Assembly (NCBI RefSeq): GCF_023028345.1
Contig: NZ_CP095487.1
Location: forward strand, 1,922,001-1,986,000
Direction: 5' to 3'
DNA: 64,000 nucleotides
Origin: Halorientalis marina
Lineage (GTDB): Archaea; Halobacteriota; Halobacteria; Halobacteriales; Haloarculaceae
Positions 42,421 through 55,727 of the stretch are shown in pieces (position 1 is the stretch's first letter; the number at the start of each line of letters is the position of its first letter). Under the pieces are notes generated by a model. That model did not search any database. It had not been told where the DNA came from and saw only the letters and a program-made list of their open reading frames with translations. The translations under genes were made by a program, and so were the position numbers.

Positions 42421-43785
42421 ATGCCCGAACCGACGCCCTCCAGACGTACAGTGTTGAAAACCGGTGCGACACTCGGCGGTCTCGCCGCGGCCGGCGGTCT
42501 CTCCGGCTGTCTCGGCATTCTCGGCGACGGGTCCGGTGGAGGCCGAATCGAGGCGGTCCCCGCGGACGCCACGACGGTTTTGTACGCCGACGTGTCCGGC
42601 TTTCTGAACGACGAGACCGTCAGAGAGAGCGTCAACGAACAGATCGATACGTTCGCCTCGGCGACCGGCGGGAGCGGCGGCCCGGACTCGATCGAGGACG
42701 CGCTCGACGAGATCGAGTCCGAAACCGGCCTCGACCCCCGCGGACTGAACGAACTGATAACGTTCGGGGAGGCCGGAGCGAGCGACTCGTTCGGTGCCGT
42801 CGTCTGGACCGACTGGTCGGAAGACGACCTCACGGACGCCGCGGAGGAGGGTGCCGCCGACCTGGATGAAGGTTCCTACGAAGGAACGACGATCTACGAG
42901 GGCGACGATGGCGACCTGATCGGCGTTCTGGAGGACGGCACGTACGCCATCGGCAGCGAGGACATCGTCGAGGCGACCGTCGACGTTCACAACGGCGACG
43001 CCGACCCCGTCGGCGGCGAGGTCCGGTCCGCCTACGAGAACGCGCGGGACGGCTATCTCCGCTTCGCGTTCACGGTGAGCGACGAGCTGGTTCCGGCGGA
43101 GTCCAGCGGCCAGTTCGACATCTCGGTCTTCGAGAACGTCGAGTCCGGGTACGGCTCCATCGCAGCGGGCGACACCGCGTTCCAGGTCACGCTGACGACC
43201 GACGACGCGGACGGCGCCGAGAACGTCGCCGACGTGATCGAGGGCGGGCTGACCACCCTCGAGAACCAGATCGAGAGCGAGTCGTCATTCGGCCCGAGCG
43301 GCGAGGAGATAGTCGACAGACTCCTCGAAGCCGTCGAGAGCACGGAGGTCTCCCAGGACGGCGCCGAGGTGACCGTGTCGACGGCCGGCGACGTCGGGAC
43401 CGTGGTCGCCATCGTCGCGGCAGTCGTCGGCTCGTTCGTCCTCGGACTCGGGGGGTCCACGGAGCGGCCGACGCCGGTGGCCTCGTTTTCCTTCGAGTAC
43501 GACTCGTCCGCCGAGACCGTGACGATAACACACGACGGCGGGGACACCATCGCGGCCGCGAACCTCTACGTCCGGGGCACCGGGTTCACGAGCGCCAGCG
43601 GCGCGGACATGACCGGGCCCGGGCGGTGGCGCGGCTCCACGAGTTCGCGCACCGACGGGGAACCCGCCGTCGCCGCCGGCGACCGGGTCACCGTCGGCTT
43701 CCGCAGCGACGGCGAAATCAGACTCGTCTGGCAGGACGGGGACTCCGCGGCCACACTCGCCGCGTACGAAGGGCCGGACGCCTGA
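42421..43785 (+). CDS. Tat-exported lipoprotein with pilin-like C-terminal domain
   Basis: 454-residue protein. The N-terminus has SRRTVLKTG (twin arginine) and lipobox LSGC, so it is exported by Tat and lipid-anchored. Residues 45-330 form an acidic soluble domain of unknown type (LYADVSGFLNDETVRESVNE). Near residue 330 a hydrophobic segment VVAIVAAVVGSFVLGLGG is followed by a beta domain (SFEYDSSAETVTITHDGGDT) that matches the C-terminal domain of haloarchaeal type IV pilins. An internal pilin-type hydrophobic helix in a lipoprotein is unusual; it may be an ancient fusion. Confidence 0.75.
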   Translation: MPEPTPSRRTVLKTGATLGGLAAAGGLSGCLGILGDGSGGGRIEAVPADATTVLYADVSGFLNDETVRESVNEQIDTFASATGGSGGPDSIEDALDEIESETGLDPRGLNELITFGEAGASDSFGAVVWTDWSEDDLTDAAEEGAADLDEGSYEGTTIYEGDDGDLIGVLEDGTYAIGSEDIVEATVDVHNGDADPVGGEVRSAYENARDGYLRFAFTVSDELVPAESSGQFDISVFENVESGYGSIAAGDTAFQVTLTTDDADGAENVADVIEGGLTTLENQIESESSFGPSGEEIVDRLLEAVESTEVSQDGAEVTVSTAGDVGTVVAIVAAVVGSFVLGLGGSTERPTPVASFSFEYDSSAETVTITHDGGDTIAAANLYVRGTGFTSASGADMTGPGRWRGSTSSRTDGEPAVAAGDRVTVGFRSDGEIRLVWQDGDSAATLAAYEGPDA

Positions 43786-43795
43786 AACCGGACGC

Positions 43796-46294
43796 CTACT
43801 CCTCGGACGCCGACTCGGTATCGTCCGCTACCGGGACGACCGTCACGCTCGCGACGCGGTCGTTCTCCTCGACCTCCATGATCGTGACGCCCATCGTGTT
43901 CCGCCCGACCGTGGAGATATCGCCAGCGCGAATCCGCATGATCTGACCGCCCTCGCTCATGACCATCAGGTGGTCGTCGTCTCTCACACCCTTTACCGAG
44001 GTCACCGGCCCGTTGCGGCCCTCGGTCTTGATGTCGATGAGCCCCTTGCCGTAGCGGCTCTGTCGACTGTACTCCTCGAGTTTCGTCCGTTTGCCGTAGC
44101 CGTTCTTCGTGACGGTCAGCAGCGAGCGGTCGTCGTCGTCCGTCGCGACCATCCCCGCCACGGCGTCGCCGTCCTGGAGTTTGATCGCGCCGACGCCGCG
44201 GGCGTTGCGCCCCATCTGACGGACCTCGGATTCGGCGAACCGGATCGTCATGCCGTTCCGGGTCGCGATCACCAGATCACGGGTCCCGTCGGTCACTTCC
44301 ACGTCGACGAGTTCGTCGCCGTCCTCCAGGCTCGCCGCGATGATGCCCGTCGAGAGGATGTTCTCGAACTCCTCACAGCAGGTCCGCTTGACGTAGCCAT
44401 CGCGGGTGACCATCGTGATGCACTCGTCGGCGCCGAAGTCGTCCGTGTTGACGACCGCGGTGATCTCCTCGCCGTCGTCGATCCCCTCGATGACGTTCCG
44501 GATGTGGTTGCCACGCGCCGTCCGTGACATCTCCGGCACCTGGTAGGTCTTGAGTCGGTAGACCTTCCCGCGGTTGGTGAAACAGAGGAGGTAGTCGTGG
44601 GAGTTCGCGCGGAACACCTTGGCGACCCTGTCGCCCTCCTTCGGGTCGGCGCCGATGATGCCCTTGCCGCCCCGGCCCTGGGGCTCGAAGTCCGCGACCG
44701 GCATCCGTTTGATGTAGTCCTCGTCGGTGATGACGACCACGCAGTCCTGCTCCGGGATGAGGTCCTCGTGGGTGACCTCGCCGGAATCCGCGACGAAGTT
44801 CGTCCGCCGCTCGTCGGCGTACTCGTCTTTGATCTCCCGGAGTTCGTCCTTGATGACGTCGAGCAGTTCCTCCTCGTCGCCGAGGATCTCTTCGAGGCGG
44901 TCGATGCGTTCCTGGACCTCCTCGTACTCGGTCTCGATCTCGCCGACCTCCGCCGAGGTGAGGCTCCCGATCTGAATCCGGACGATGTGGTCCGCCTGCT
45001 CCTCCGAGAACTCGTACTCGGCTTTGAGGGCTTCCTTGGCTGCGTCGCGGTCCTCGGCGTCGCGGACGATCTCGATCACGTCCTCGGCGTTCTGGACGGC
45101 CGTCAGCCGACCGTCGAGGATGTGCGCGCGGTCCTCGGCCTCGTCCAGCTCGAACTGGCTCCGCCGGCGGACGACCTCTTTCCGATGGCTGACGTACTCC
45201 GCCAGGGTCTCCTTGAGGTTGAGCACCTTCGGCTGGCCGTCGACCAGCGCGAGGTTGATGACGCCGAAGGTGGACTCGAGGTGGTGTTCGAGCAGCTGGT
45301 TCTCGACCACGTCGACGTTCGCGCCGCGTTTGAGTTCGACCACGATACGCACGCCGTCGCGGTCGGACTCGTCGCGCAGGTCGCTGATCCCCTCGATTTT
45401 GCCCTCGTTCACGTCCTCGGCGATCCGCTCGACGATGCGGGCCTTGTTCTCCTGGTAGGGGAGTTCGCTGACGACGATCCTGCCTTCCTCCCGGTCGATT
45501 TCGTACTCCGCGCGGACCGTCACGCGACCGCGTCCCGTCTTGTAGGCCTTGTGGACGTCGTTGTGGCCGACGATGTTCGCGCCCGTCGGGAAGTCCGGCC
45601 CCTTGATCGGACCTGGGTTCGACTCGAGGTGGATGAGGTCCTCGACCTCGCAGTCGGGGTTGTCGATGAGGTGGACCGTCGCGTCAATGACTTCGCCGAG
45701 ATTGTGGGGCGGAATCTTCGTCGACATCCCCACCGCGATGCCGGTCGAGCCGTTGACCAGCAGATTGGGGTAGGCCGCCGGCAGGACGTCCGGCTCGGTC
45801 AGCCGGTCGTCGTAGTTCGAGGTGAAATCGACGGTGTCCTTCCCGATGTCCTCGAGCAGTTCCTCGGCGATGGGGGCCATCCGGGCCTCCGTGTACCGCA
45901 TCGCCGCAGCAGGGTCGCCGTCCATCGACCCGAAGTTCCCCTGGCCGTCGACGAGGGGATACCGCATCGTGAACGTCTGGGCCATGTTCACGAGCGTGTC
46001 GTAGATGGCCTGGTCGCCGTGTGGGTGGTAGTCACCCATCGTCTCCCCGACCACGGACGAGGACTTGCGGTGACTGCTGCCCGAACTGACTCCCATCTCG
46101 TGGAGGGCATAGAGGATGCGCCGGTGGACGGGCTTGAGACCGTCCCGGACGTCCGGCAGGGCACGGCCCGCGATGACGCTCATCGCGTAGTCGATGTAGC
46201 TCTGCTCCATCTCGTCTTCGACCCGGACGCGCTCGACGTTCGCGGCCGGCGCCGCGGGCTGCTCGTCCGGAGCGTCTGGTAAGTCCGAACTCAT
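43796..46294 (-). CDS. gyrA: DNA gyrase subunit A
   Basis: 832-residue GyrA, the DNA-cutting subunit of the type IIA topoisomerase that adds negative supercoils. The quinolone-determining region and catalytic Tyr134 ([10 protein letters not shown]) are intact, with [16 protein letters not shown] before it. The tower and coiled coil follow, then a C-terminal beta-pinwheel of blade repeats including QGRGGKGI (GyrA-box, QxxGGKG type), which wraps DNA and is specific for gyrase. It starts one base after the gyrB stop, an operon with gyrB first. Haloarchaea obtained gyrase from bacteria and use it as an essential enzyme. Confidence 0.97.
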   Translation of the reverse strand: MSSDLPDAPDEQPAAPAANVERVRVEDEMEQSYIDYAMSVIAGRALPDVRDGLKPVHRRILYALHEMGVSSGSSHRKSSSVVGETMGDYHPHGDQAIYDTLVNMAQTFTMRYPLVDGQGNFGSMDGDPAAAMRYTEARMAPIAEELLEDIGKDTVDFTSNYDDRLTEPDVLPAAYPNLLVNGSTGIAVGMSTKIPPHNLGEVIDATVHLIDNPDCEVEDLIHLESNPGPIKGPDFPTGANIVGHNDVHKAYKTGRGRVTVRAEYEIDREEGRIVVSELPYQENKARIVERIAEDVNEGKIEGISDLRDESDRDGVRIVVELKRGANVDVVENQLLEHHLESTFGVINLALVDGQPKVLNLKETLAEYVSHRKEVVRRRSQFELDEAEDRAHILDGRLTAVQNAEDVIEIVRDAEDRDAAKEALKAEYEFSEEQADHIVRIQIGSLTSAEVGEIETEYEEVQERIDRLEEILGDEEELLDVIKDELREIKDEYADERRTNFVADSGEVTHEDLIPEQDCVVVITDEDYIKRMPVADFEPQGRGGKGIIGADPKEGDRVAKVFRANSHDYLLCFTNRGKVYRLKTYQVPEMSRTARGNHIRNVIEGIDDGEEITAVVNTDDFGADECITMVTRDGYVKRTCCEEFENILSTGIIAASLEDGDELVDVEVTDGTRDLVIATRNGMTIRFAESEVRQMGRNARGVGAIKLQDGDAVAGMVATDDDDRSLLTVTKNGYGKRTKLEEYSRQSRYGKGLIDIKTEGRNGPVTSVKGVRDDDHLMVMSEGGQIMRIRAGDISTVGRNTMGVTIMEVEENDRVASVTVVPVADDTESASEE

Positions 46295-46295
46295 A

Positions 46296-48487
<2,192 letters not shown>

Positions 48488-50878
48488 ATGACCTCCTTTC
48501 AGTCGACGCTCGGCGAGGGCGAGGGGATCGCCGAGGAGTTGGCAGCCGATCAGCGCTCCATCTCCATCGCCGAGTTCTTCGAGAAGAACCGTCAGATGCT
48601 CGGGTTCGATTCGGGTGCCCGGGCCCTCGTCACCGCCGTCAAGGAGGCCGTCGACAACGCGCTCGACGCCGCCGAGGAGGCCGGCATCCTCCCCGATATC
48701 TACGTCGAGATCGAGGAAGGCGACGACTACTACCGCCTCGTCGTCGAGGACAACGGCCCCGGAATCACCCGCGAACAGATTCCCAAGATCTTCGGGAAAC
48801 TCCTCTATGGCTCCCGATTTCACAAGCGCGAGCAGAACCGCGGCCAGCAGGGTATCGGCATCTCCGCGGCCGTCCTCTACTCCCAGTTGACGAGCGGGAA
48901 ACCCCCGAAGATCACCAGCCGCACGCACGGCAGCGACGAGGCCCAGTACTTCGAACTGATCATCGACACCGACACGAACGAACCGGAAATCGACGCGGAG
49001 TCGACGACGTCCTGGGACCGACCGCACGGCACTCGCATCGAACTGGAGATGGAGGGGAACATGCGCGCCCGCCAGCAGCTCCACGACTACATCAAACACA
49101 CGGCGGTCGTCAACCCGCACGCCCGTATCGAACTCCGGGAGCCGGACGCCCACTTCAAGTACGAGCGCGCGACCGATCAGTTGCCCGCGGAAACCGAGGA
49201 GATCAGGCCCCACCCCCACGGCGTCGAACTCGGGACGCTCCAGAAGATGCTGGAGGCGACCGACTCCTACTCCGTCTCCGGGTTCCTGCAAAACGAGTTC
49301 ACTCGCGTCGGCGGGAAGACAGCCGGCAGCGTCATCGACAACTTCCGGGACCGTCACTTCGGCCGGGAGATGACGTGGCGACCGCCGGAACCGCACTCCG
49401 AGGCCGACATCGAGTCGGCCGTCACGGAAGCCGTCTCGAACAAGGGTGCCGAGGCGACAGCCGACTTCGCCGGACAGGTCGCCGACGAACTCGGCAGTCG
49501 CGACCGCATCGCCCACCACCACGTCGTCGCCGTCGTGGACGAGATCGCCGAGGACATCGAGGAGACACACGACAAGTCCTTCGGTGACACGGTGCGGGAG
49601 AACGCCGTCGCGGCCGCCTGGGAGGCCATCACCGCCGAACGGACGGCGGACATCTACACCCTCGTCGACGAGGCGACGACGAAACGGAAGGAGGACGCCC
49701 ACGTTCAGGGGCTGGCCGAGCGCATCGCGGCGAAGTTCGAGAACCGTGACGACGACCCCCGCGACCGGGTGCCTTACGGCACGCTCGCGGGCTACGTCGA
49801 GAAATCCGCCGAGGATACCGAGGACTACGACGACGCGACCTTCGGCGAGACGGCACGCGAGAACGTCACGGACGCCATCTGGGACCTGATGGAGACGGTC
49901 CCCGACGACCCGCCGAAGGTGAGCGACATCGAGACCGACCGCGACGCCGCCAGCGAACTACTGGAGGCGATGCGCGCGACGGACATCATCGCTCCGCCGA
50001 CGGACTGTCTCTCGCCCATCACGGACGAACTCGTGCTCGCGGGGCTGGAAAAGGAGTTCGACGCGGACTTCTACTCCTCGACGACCCGGGACGCCTCCGT
50101 CCACGGCGGTGACCCGTTCATCGTCGAGGCGGGCATCGCCTACGGCGGCGACCTCCCCGAGGGCGACAAGGCGCAGGTGATGCGCTTCGCCAACCGCGTC
50201 CCGCTGGTCTACCAGCGCGGCGCCTGTGCCATCACGGACGTCATCAAGCGCATCAACTGGCGCAACTACAAGCTCGACCAGCCAGGCGGGACCGGCATCC
50301 CTAACGGGCCGGTCGTCATCATGGTCCACGTCGCCTCGACGAACGTGCCGTTCACGAGCGAGTCGAAAGACGCCGTCGCGAACATCCCGGAGATCGAAGA
50401 CGAGATCGAACGGGCCATCCGGGAGTCGGCACGCGACCTCAAGTCCTTCCTCAAGAAGCGCCGGTCGATGGAGAAACGCCGGCACAAACAGGACAAGCTG
50501 GCGACGATCCTGCCGGCGATGGCCGAGAAACTGGCGGACGTGACCGGCGAAGGCGAGTTGCACATCGACGACTCGCTGGCCCGGATCATGAACAACGTCC
50601 TCGTCGAGCGGGAACGGGGCGACGACGCGGTCCGACTCGTCGTCGAGAACAACGCCTCGACGAACGCCGACCTCGAAATCACCGACATCGTCTCGGCCGA
50701 CCCCGGCGACGTGGACGGTGCGAACGTCGTCGAGATGGACGGCGAGTACTTCGTGAAGTGGCAACCGACGGTCTCGGCCGGTGACCGGGCCGCCCTGGAG
50801 TACGAGCTGAACGGTGACGCCGAGTTCGAGGTCTCGGTCGAGGGCATCGAAGACGAGAAACTGACCATCGACGCCTAA
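48488..50878 (+). CDS. top6B: DNA topoisomerase VI subunit B
   Basis: 796-residue ATPase subunit of archaeal type IIB topoisomerase, which decatenates and relaxes DNA. GHKL ATP-site motifs: [19 protein letters not shown] (Asn/Asp), [15 protein letters not shown] and [14 protein letters not shown]. The helix-two-turn-helix and transducer with the KxN-type lysine follow. Haloarchaeal proteins of this size include an insert of about 150-200 residues near residues 280-490, seen here ([20 protein letters not shown]). I use ATG 48488 (MTSFQSTLG). It is followed by top6A after two bases. Confidence 0.96.
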   Translation: MTSFQSTLGEGEGIAEELAADQRSISIAEFFEKNRQMLGFDSGARALVTAVKEAVDNALDAAEEAGILPDIYVEIEEGDDYYRLVVEDNGPGITREQIPKIFGKLLYGSRFHKREQNRGQQGIGISAAVLYSQLTSGKPPKITSRTHGSDEAQYFELIIDTDTNEPEIDAESTTSWDRPHGTRIELEMEGNMRARQQLHDYIKHTAVVNPHARIELREPDAHFKYERATDQLPAETEEIRPHPHGVELGTLQKMLEATDSYSVSGFLQNEFTRVGGKTAGSVIDNFRDRHFGREMTWRPPEPHSEADIESAVTEAVSNKGAEATADFAGQVADELGSRDRIAHHHVVAVVDEIAEDIEETHDKSFGDTVRENAVAAAWEAITAERTADIYTLVDEATTKRKEDAHVQGLAERIAAKFENRDDDPRDRVPYGTLAGYVEKSAEDTEDYDDATFGETARENVTDAIWDLMETVPDDPPKVSDIETDRDAASELLEAMRATDIIAPPTDCLSPITDELVLAGLEKEFDADFYSSTTRDASVHGGDPFIVEAGIAYGGDLPEGDKAQVMRFANRVPLVYQRGACAITDVIKRINWRNYKLDQPGGTGIPNGPVVIMVHVASTNVPFTSESKDAVANIPEIEDEIERAIRESARDLKSFLKKRRSMEKRRHKQDKLATILPAMAEKLADVTGEGELHIDDSLARIMNNVLVERERGDDAVRLVVENNASTNADLEITDIVSADPGDVDGANVVEMDGEYFVKWQPTVSAGDRAALEYELNGDAEFEVSVEGIEDEKLTIDA

Positions 50879-50880
50879 CT

Positions 50881-51978
50881 ATGAGTACTGACACAGACAC
50901 GGACGGCGACGCGCGCGAACGGCTGATCGACCTCGCCGCGGAGTTCTACGACCAGTTCGAGTCGGGCGAGGTTCCGACGATGTCCATCCCGACCCGGACG
51001 AAGAGTAACATCGAGTACGACGAGGAAAAGGGCGTCTGGGTGTACGGCGACCGGCAGAGCACCCGGTCGGCCAAGTCCGTTAGCGGCGCCCAGAAGCTCC
51101 TGAAGGCCATCTACGTCATCGACTTCCTCGCCCAGCAACTGGAGGAGGACCGCTCTTCGACCCTGCGGGAACTGTACTACCTCAGCGAGTCGTTCGACCA
51201 CGAGGAGGCGCAGTTCAACGGGCAGGACGAGTCGAACCAGCTCATCGAGGACCTGGAGATCGTCTCCGACGTGCGCCGCGAGGAGTTCCACATGCGCCCC
51301 GAGGAGTCCGGCGCGACCGTCATGGGCCCGCTGCTCATCCGCGAGCAGACACGCCGCGGCGAGCGCGAGATCCACTGCCAGGAGGACGTGGGCGAGGGCG
51401 GCTACCAGATTCCGAACGACCCCGACACCATCGAGTTCCTGGAAAACGACGCGAAGTTCGTCCTCTGTGTGGAGACCGGCGGGATGCGCGACCGGCTCGT
51501 CGAGAACGGCTTCGACGAGGAGTACGACGCCCTGATCGTCCACCTCAAGGGCCAGCCCGCGCGGGCGACCCGCCGGCTGATCAAGCGGCTGCACGACGAA
51601 CTCGACCTGCCGGTGACGGTGTTCGCCGACGGCGACCCGTGGTCCTACCGCATCTACGGCTCGGTCGCCTACGGCTCGATCAAGTCCGCACACCTCTCGG
51701 AGTACCTCGCGACACCCGAAGCGCGGTACATCGGCATTCAGCCCGCCGACATCGTGGAGTACGACCTCCCGACCGATCCGCTCTCGGATTCGGACGTGAA
51801 CGCCCTGGAATCGGAACTGGAGGACCCGCGGTTCCAGACCGACTACTGGCGCGAGCAGATCGAGCTCCAGCTCGACATCGGAAAGAAGGCCGAACAGCAG
51901 AGCCTGGCCTCCCGCGGCCTCGACTTCGTGACCGACACCTACCTCCCGGAGCGACTCACCGAGATGGGCGTTATCTGA
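50881..51978 (+). CDS. top6A: DNA topoisomerase VI subunit A (Spo11-like)
   Basis: 365-residue DNA-cleaving subunit, homologous to meiotic Spo11. The 5Y-CAP domain has the catalytic tyrosine in [11 protein letters not shown] (Tyr100 by alignment with Spo11). The Toprim domain follows, with the acidic triad in [25 protein letters not shown] and neighbours. It begins three bases after the top6B stop (taactATG) and is cotranscribed with it. Confidence 0.96.
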   Translation: MSTDTDTDGDARERLIDLAAEFYDQFESGEVPTMSIPTRTKSNIEYDEEKGVWVYGDRQSTRSAKSVSGAQKLLKAIYVIDFLAQQLEEDRSSTLRELYYLSESFDHEEAQFNGQDESNQLIEDLEIVSDVRREEFHMRPEESGATVMGPLLIREQTRRGEREIHCQEDVGEGGYQIPNDPDTIEFLENDAKFVLCVETGGMRDRLVENGFDEEYDALIVHLKGQPARATRRLIKRLHDELDLPVTVFADGDPWSYRIYGSVAYGSIKSAHLSEYLATPEARYIGIQPADIVEYDLPTDPLSDSDVNALESELEDPRFQTDYWREQIELQLDIGKKAEQQSLASRGLDFVTDTYLPERLTEMGVI

Positions 51979-52037
51979 GTCGGGTCGGCCCCCGACTCGC
52001 CCGGTACGCGTTTCAGCGAGGGGGTTCTACTCACTCT

Positions 52038-52292
52038 ATGCGCTGGGAGTGCCGGGAGTGTGGCCGCGTCCACGATCACGACCCTGGCGTCTGTGTCTGT
52101 GGCTCCGCCGACCAGCGCCAGCGGACGCCACCCGACGACCGCGGGACCGTCGAGCAGGCCCGGCGGATGTTGCTGGACCCCTCCGAGCGCCAGCTCGTGT
52201 CGGACGGGCCGCTCGTCTCGCTCGCCTTTCGTGTCGTGGTCGTCCTGACACTGCTCGTGCTGGTGGTCGTCGCGCTGTCGGTCCTGCTGTGA
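52038..52292 (+). CDS. Small zinc-finger membrane protein
   Basis: 84-residue protein: an N-terminal zinc ribbon (WECRECGRVH, GVCVCGSA), a short linker (VEQARRMLLDPSERQLV), and one C-terminal transmembrane helix (VVVVLTLLVLVVVALSVLL). A common haloarchaeal small-protein layout of unknown role. ATG 52038 is 60 bases after the top6A stop. Confidence 0.7.
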   Translation: MRWECRECGRVHDHDPGVCVCGSADQRQRTPPDDRGTVEQARRMLLDPSERQLVSDGPLVSLAFRVVVVLTLLVLVVVALSVLL

Positions 52293-52302
52293 GCGACGCC
52301 GG

Positions 52303-53049
52303 TCAGCAGTCGAGGGCGACCGGGACGCCACGCGCGGCCACGTCGACGACGAACGCGTCGGCGTCCGATTCGAGTGCCGGGAACGTATCGTAGTGGATGG
52401 GGAGGACGAGTCCGGGGTCCAATCGCGCCGCGAGGTCGGCGGCGTCGTGGCGGTCCATCGTGAACGAACTGCTGATCGAGGGGCAAAACAGCGAGACGTC
52501 GAGTTCCGCGTGTCCCTCCAGCACGTCGCTGTCGCCGGGCCAGAACACCGACGTCCCGTCGAAATCGAGCAGGAACCCACAGCCGGTCCCCTCGGGGTGT
52601 ATCGGCGTCCCCGAGCCGTCAGTCCGCGGGCCGTCGGGGTGGTTGTACGCCGCCGTCGTCCGGAGGACCACGTCGGCGACGACCGTGTCCGTCTCGTCGT
52701 CGACCCGCCGTGTGTCGTAGGGCAGGTCCCGGACGGGCGTCACGTCCCGGTCGGTCTCGCTGTGGTGGACCGCCTCGTGGACGACGACTGTGGCGTCGTC
52801 GGCCGCGACGCGGTCGATGCCGTCCGGGTCGTAGTGGTGGACGTGGCTGACACAGACGAGGTCGCCGTCCTCGGGCCGGTAGTCCCGTGCCGGAGGGTGT
52901 CGGTGGTCCTCGCTGTCGGACTCCCACTCCCCGGTGAGGACGCCGTAGCGGCCGGGGTCGAGGTAGACGGTCGGGCCGTCCGCGGCCTCGATGCGGAGCG
53001 TCGCGTACCCGAGCCAGTCGACGCGCAGGTCGCGGTGTCGAACGGTCAT
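52303..53049 (-). CDS. MBL-fold metal-dependent hydrolase (UlaG-like)
   Basis: 248-residue metallo-beta-lactamase-fold protein of the UlaG-type branch: VDWLGYATLRIEA start, LDPGRYG strand, VCVSHVHHYDPDGIDR metal motif (HxHxxD variant with HHYD), FWPGDSDV and HYDTFPALES for the last ligands. It lacks the extra domains of nucleases. UlaG hydrolyses L-ascorbate 6-phosphate lactone; haloarchaeal members are uncharacterised. It is convergent with the small zinc-finger gene, leaving only ten bases between stops. Confidence 0.85.
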   Translation of the reverse strand: MTVRHRDLRVDWLGYATLRIEAADGPTVYLDPGRYGVLTGEWESDSEDHRHPPARDYRPEDGDLVCVSHVHHYDPDGIDRVAADDATVVVHEAVHHSETDRDVTPVRDLPYDTRRVDDETDTVVADVVLRTTAAYNHPDGPRTDGSGTPIHPEGTGCGFLLDFDGTSVFWPGDSDVLEGHAELDVSLFCPSISSSFTMDRHDAADLAARLDPGLVLPIHYDTFPALESDADAFVVDVAARGVPVALDC

Positions 53050-53103
53050 ACCGACCCCTCGGTGGCGGCGCTCAAAAAGTCAGGGATGGGCGACGCCGGC
53101 CGG

Positions 53104-54762
53104 TCACTGTTCGGCCGCGAGCCGTTCGAGGCGGTCGAGCGCGTCGGCGTCCGCGGGTTCTTTGTCGTCGCGGACGCCGACAAAGCGCGGGAAGCGAAGC
53201 GCCCACCCCGAATCGTAGGTCGGGGACGGCTGAATCTCCTCGTACCCCACCTCGAAGACGACGGTGGGGTCGATGTCGACCGTTTTGCCGTCCTCGGCCC
53301 GGACGTGCGCGTCGAGCAGGTCGGTCAGGTCGGCGAGTTCCTCGTCGGTAATCCCCGTCGCGACGTTGCCGACCGTCGCGTACCCGTCGTCGGTCCGCAC
53401 CGACACCTCGAAGGTGCCGAGCAGTTCCGCGCGCCGACCCTCTCCCCACTCGGCACCGGTGACGACGAGGTCCAGCGTCTCCACGTCGGGCTTGCGTTTG
53501 AGCCAGTTTCTCCCGCGCCGCCCCGGTGAGTACGTCGAGTCCGGGTCCTTGAGCATGATTCCCTCGTGGCCGGCTTCGAGCGCCGTGGTCTCGATGTCGG
53601 CGATCTCGTCGGGGTCGTCGGTGACGCGGAGTTCGGCGATGCCGGCGTCGAGGACCGAGACGAGGCGGTCGTGGCGCTCGGTCAGCGGCGCGTCGAGCAG
53701 GTCTTCGCCGTCGGCGTGTAGACAGTCGAAGGCGTCGAGTTCGACCGCGACCTCCTCGCGGGCCTTCGCCACGTCGTGTTTCCGGCGGAACCGTTTCAGT
53801 ATCTCCTGGAACGGCTGTGGGTTCCCGTCGTCGTCAACGGCGACTGCCTCCCCGTCGAGGATGGCCGGGACCGTCAGCGACTCCTCGACGAAGGTCACGA
53901 GTTCGGGCAACGCGTCGGTCACGTCCTCCATGTTCCGGGAGAACAGCCACACCGTCTCCCCGTCGTAGTGGACCTGGACGCGTGCGCCGTCGAACTTCGT
54001 CTCGACCGCCGCCGCGTCCCAGTCCTCCAGTGCGTCGGTGACGCTGCCAGCCTGTGCGAGCATCGCCTGCACCGGGCGGCCGACTTCGAGGTGCTGGGCC
54101 GCGAGTCCGGATTCCCCTTCGTCCCGTGCGATCTCTGCGACGAGTCCGTAGTCGTTCGTCACCTGCAGGGCGCGCTCGACTGCCTCGACCGGCACGTCGA
54201 AGGCCCCGGCGACGGCGTCACGGACGGTCCCCTCGCCGACGCCGATCCGCATCTCGGAGAGGACGATCCGTGCGAGATACCGCGCCTCGTCGGGGTCACA
54301 GCGATTGAATAGCCCGAAGAGGACGTCGAGCTTCCGGTCCTGACTCCCTTCGCCCGCGGCCGCCGCCAGCTCTCGGAGCCGTGCATCGACCTCGCCGACG
54401 GTCAACGGGTCGGCCCCACCCTCGCCGTCCCCGCCGAACGCGCCGAGTCCCTGCTGGCCGCCGAACCCGTAACTGGCAGCCACCGCGCCGATCTCGCCCG
54501 TCTCGGCGACGCGGTCCTCGACGTCCTCCGCGGAGACGTTCCGCCCGGCCGCGCGAGCGATGGCAGCGTAACAGAGCGAGGGACCGATGTCCAGTGTCGT
54601 CGAGTCGTGTGCCGGGAAGACCCGGCCCTGGACGAAGCGGGCGACCGTAGCGAGGTCGTCCCCTGCGGTCAGAAAGAGGTCGGTCACCAGATCGACGATC
54701 TCCAGATCGGCCGATTCGGCCTCGATTTCTGCGGCCCGGTCGGCGAACGCGGCGAACTCCAT
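53104..54762 (-). CDS. ligA: ATP-dependent DNA ligase
   Basis: 552-residue archaeal replicative DNA ligase that seals nicks using ATP. The N-terminal DNA-binding domain (1-225) contains an acidic haloarchaeal insert (about 104-120). Nucleotidyl-transferase motif I is ETKFDGARVQ with adenylated Lys256; motif III is FSRNMEDVT; motif IV is ILDGEAVAVDDDG; motif V is HEGIMLKDPDS and YSPGRRGRNWLKRKP. The OB-fold ends with the RFPRFVGVRDDK PCNA/OB consensus. A PIP-box was not looked for in detail. Confidence 0.96.
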   Translation of the reverse strand: MEFAAFADRAAEIEAESADLEIVDLVTDLFLTAGDDLATVARFVQGRVFPAHDSTTLDIGPSLCYAAIARAAGRNVSAEDVEDRVAETGEIGAVAASYGFGGQQGLGAFGGDGEGGADPLTVGEVDARLRELAAAAGEGSQDRKLDVLFGLFNRCDPDEARYLARIVLSEMRIGVGEGTVRDAVAGAFDVPVEAVERALQVTNDYGLVAEIARDEGESGLAAQHLEVGRPVQAMLAQAGSVTDALEDWDAAAVETKFDGARVQVHYDGETVWLFSRNMEDVTDALPELVTFVEESLTVPAILDGEAVAVDDDGNPQPFQEILKRFRRKHDVAKAREEVAVELDAFDCLHADGEDLLDAPLTERHDRLVSVLDAGIAELRVTDDPDEIADIETTALEAGHEGIMLKDPDSTYSPGRRGRNWLKRKPDVETLDLVVTGAEWGEGRRAELLGTFEVSVRTDDGYATVGNVATGITDEELADLTDLLDAHVRAEDGKTVDIDPTVVFEVGYEEIQPSPTYDSGWALRFPRFVGVRDDKEPADADALDRLERLAAEQ

Positions 54763-54825
54763 CGGCGAGTCGTAGCGCCCCGAGGGGATTAAATCGTCCG
54801 ACCGGAACCGGTACCGAAATATAGC

Positions 54826-55002
54826 TCAGGCCTGTTCGGCAGTCTCCTCGTAGGCTTCGCCGAGTCGGGTTATCATCCAGTGAACCGGCAGTGCCACGCC
54901 GAACTGCCGCGCGACGAGCGCGATGGGCAGCAGCGTGATGCCGAGTAGCAGGCTGAACTGGTACAGCGCGAGGAGCGTCCCTCGATACAGTCGCGATTCC
55001 AT
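54826..55002 (-). CDS. Small membrane protein (58 aa)
   Basis: 58-residue protein: MESRLYRGTLLALYQFSLLL begins with a basic-aromatic segment and a hydrophobic helix, followed by ALVARQFGVALPVHWMITRL. Proteins of this type occur across haloarchaea without known function. A TATA-like element lies 29-38 bases upstream. Confidence 0.6.
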   Translation of the reverse strand: MESRLYRGTLLALYQFSLLLGITLLPIALVARQFGVALPVHWMITRLGEAYEETAEQA

Positions 55003-55030
55003 TGTCCTCGACAAGACACGGGGGAGACTG

Positions 55031-55040
55031 GTATATAAAG
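55031..55040 (-). promoter_or_regulatory. TATA box of the 58-residue membrane protein gene
   Basis: CTTTATATAC on the minus strand, 29 bases upstream of ATG 55002, which would give an essentially leaderless transcript, common in haloarchaea. Confidence 0.6.
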
Positions 55041-55296
55041 CTTGGTGTAGTATGAAATACATAATGGTCTTTAAATAGATATAGTCACTTCGCAGTACAG
55101 CGGTTTCGTGCGGCCGGTAGGATGGACAGTTCGGCGAGGTGTTTCGGCGGCGGTCGCGTCAGGTTCGGATTATCGACCCTCGTCTTTCTCATAAGTTATG
55201 ACCATTATCGGCGTCTCGTGCGCGTCGTCCGGTGGCGGTGACTGTCGGCGCGCGGAAATCACAAATCACGTTAGTGATGGGACCCGAAGGTGGGGT

Positions 55297-55665
55297 ATGA
55301 ACTACCTCGTAGCGATGGAGGCGGCCTGGTTGGTTCGTGACGTCGACGACATCGACGACGCCATCGGCGTCGCCGTCAGCGAAGCCGGCAAGCGGTTGAA
55401 CGACGAGGACATGGACTACGTCGAGGTCGAGGTCGGTGCCACCGGCTGTCCGGCCTGTGGCGAACCCTTCGACTCGGCCTTCATCGCCGCGGACACGGCT
55501 CTGGTCGGTCTGGTTCTCGAAATGAAGGTGTTCAACGCCGAGAACACGGAACACGCCCAGCGGATCGCCAAAAGCGAGATCGGCGGCGCGCTCCGGGACG
55601 TCCCCCTCAGCGTCGTCGACACCATGGAGTTCGAGGACGACGACCAGGCCGAGGCCAACGCCTGA
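55297..55665 (+). CDS. UPF0212/DUF555 family protein
   Basis: 122-residue archaeal protein, recognised from [20 protein letters not shown], the [14 protein letters not shown] helix, [13 protein letters not shown] zinc-knuckle and [15 protein letters not shown]. Conserved across Euryarchaeota without established function. The CPAC pair plus a distal residue may bind zinc. ATG 55297 matches the family start; the longer upstream frame is rejected. Confidence 0.9.
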   Translation: MNYLVAMEAAWLVRDVDDIDDAIGVAVSEAGKRLNDEDMDYVEVEVGATGCPACGEPFDSAFIAADTALVGLVLEMKVFNAENTEHAQRIAKSEIGGALRDVPLSVVDTMEFEDDDQAEANA

Positions 55666-55727
55666 AGCCCGCGCTCGCCGCGCCCCACTGGGGAAGCTTT
55701 TTGTATAACTTCTGGTAATGCGGGAGT

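Noticed and set aside
44597..46282. Plus-strand frame of 561 codons opposite gyrA
   Set aside because: Pure antisense of a certain gyrA gene; no start context and no protein motif.
48488..51978. Topoisomerase VI next to gyrase considered as an unusual arrangement
   Set aside because: gyrB-gyrA adjacent to top6B-top6A is an established conserved neighbourhood in haloarchaea.
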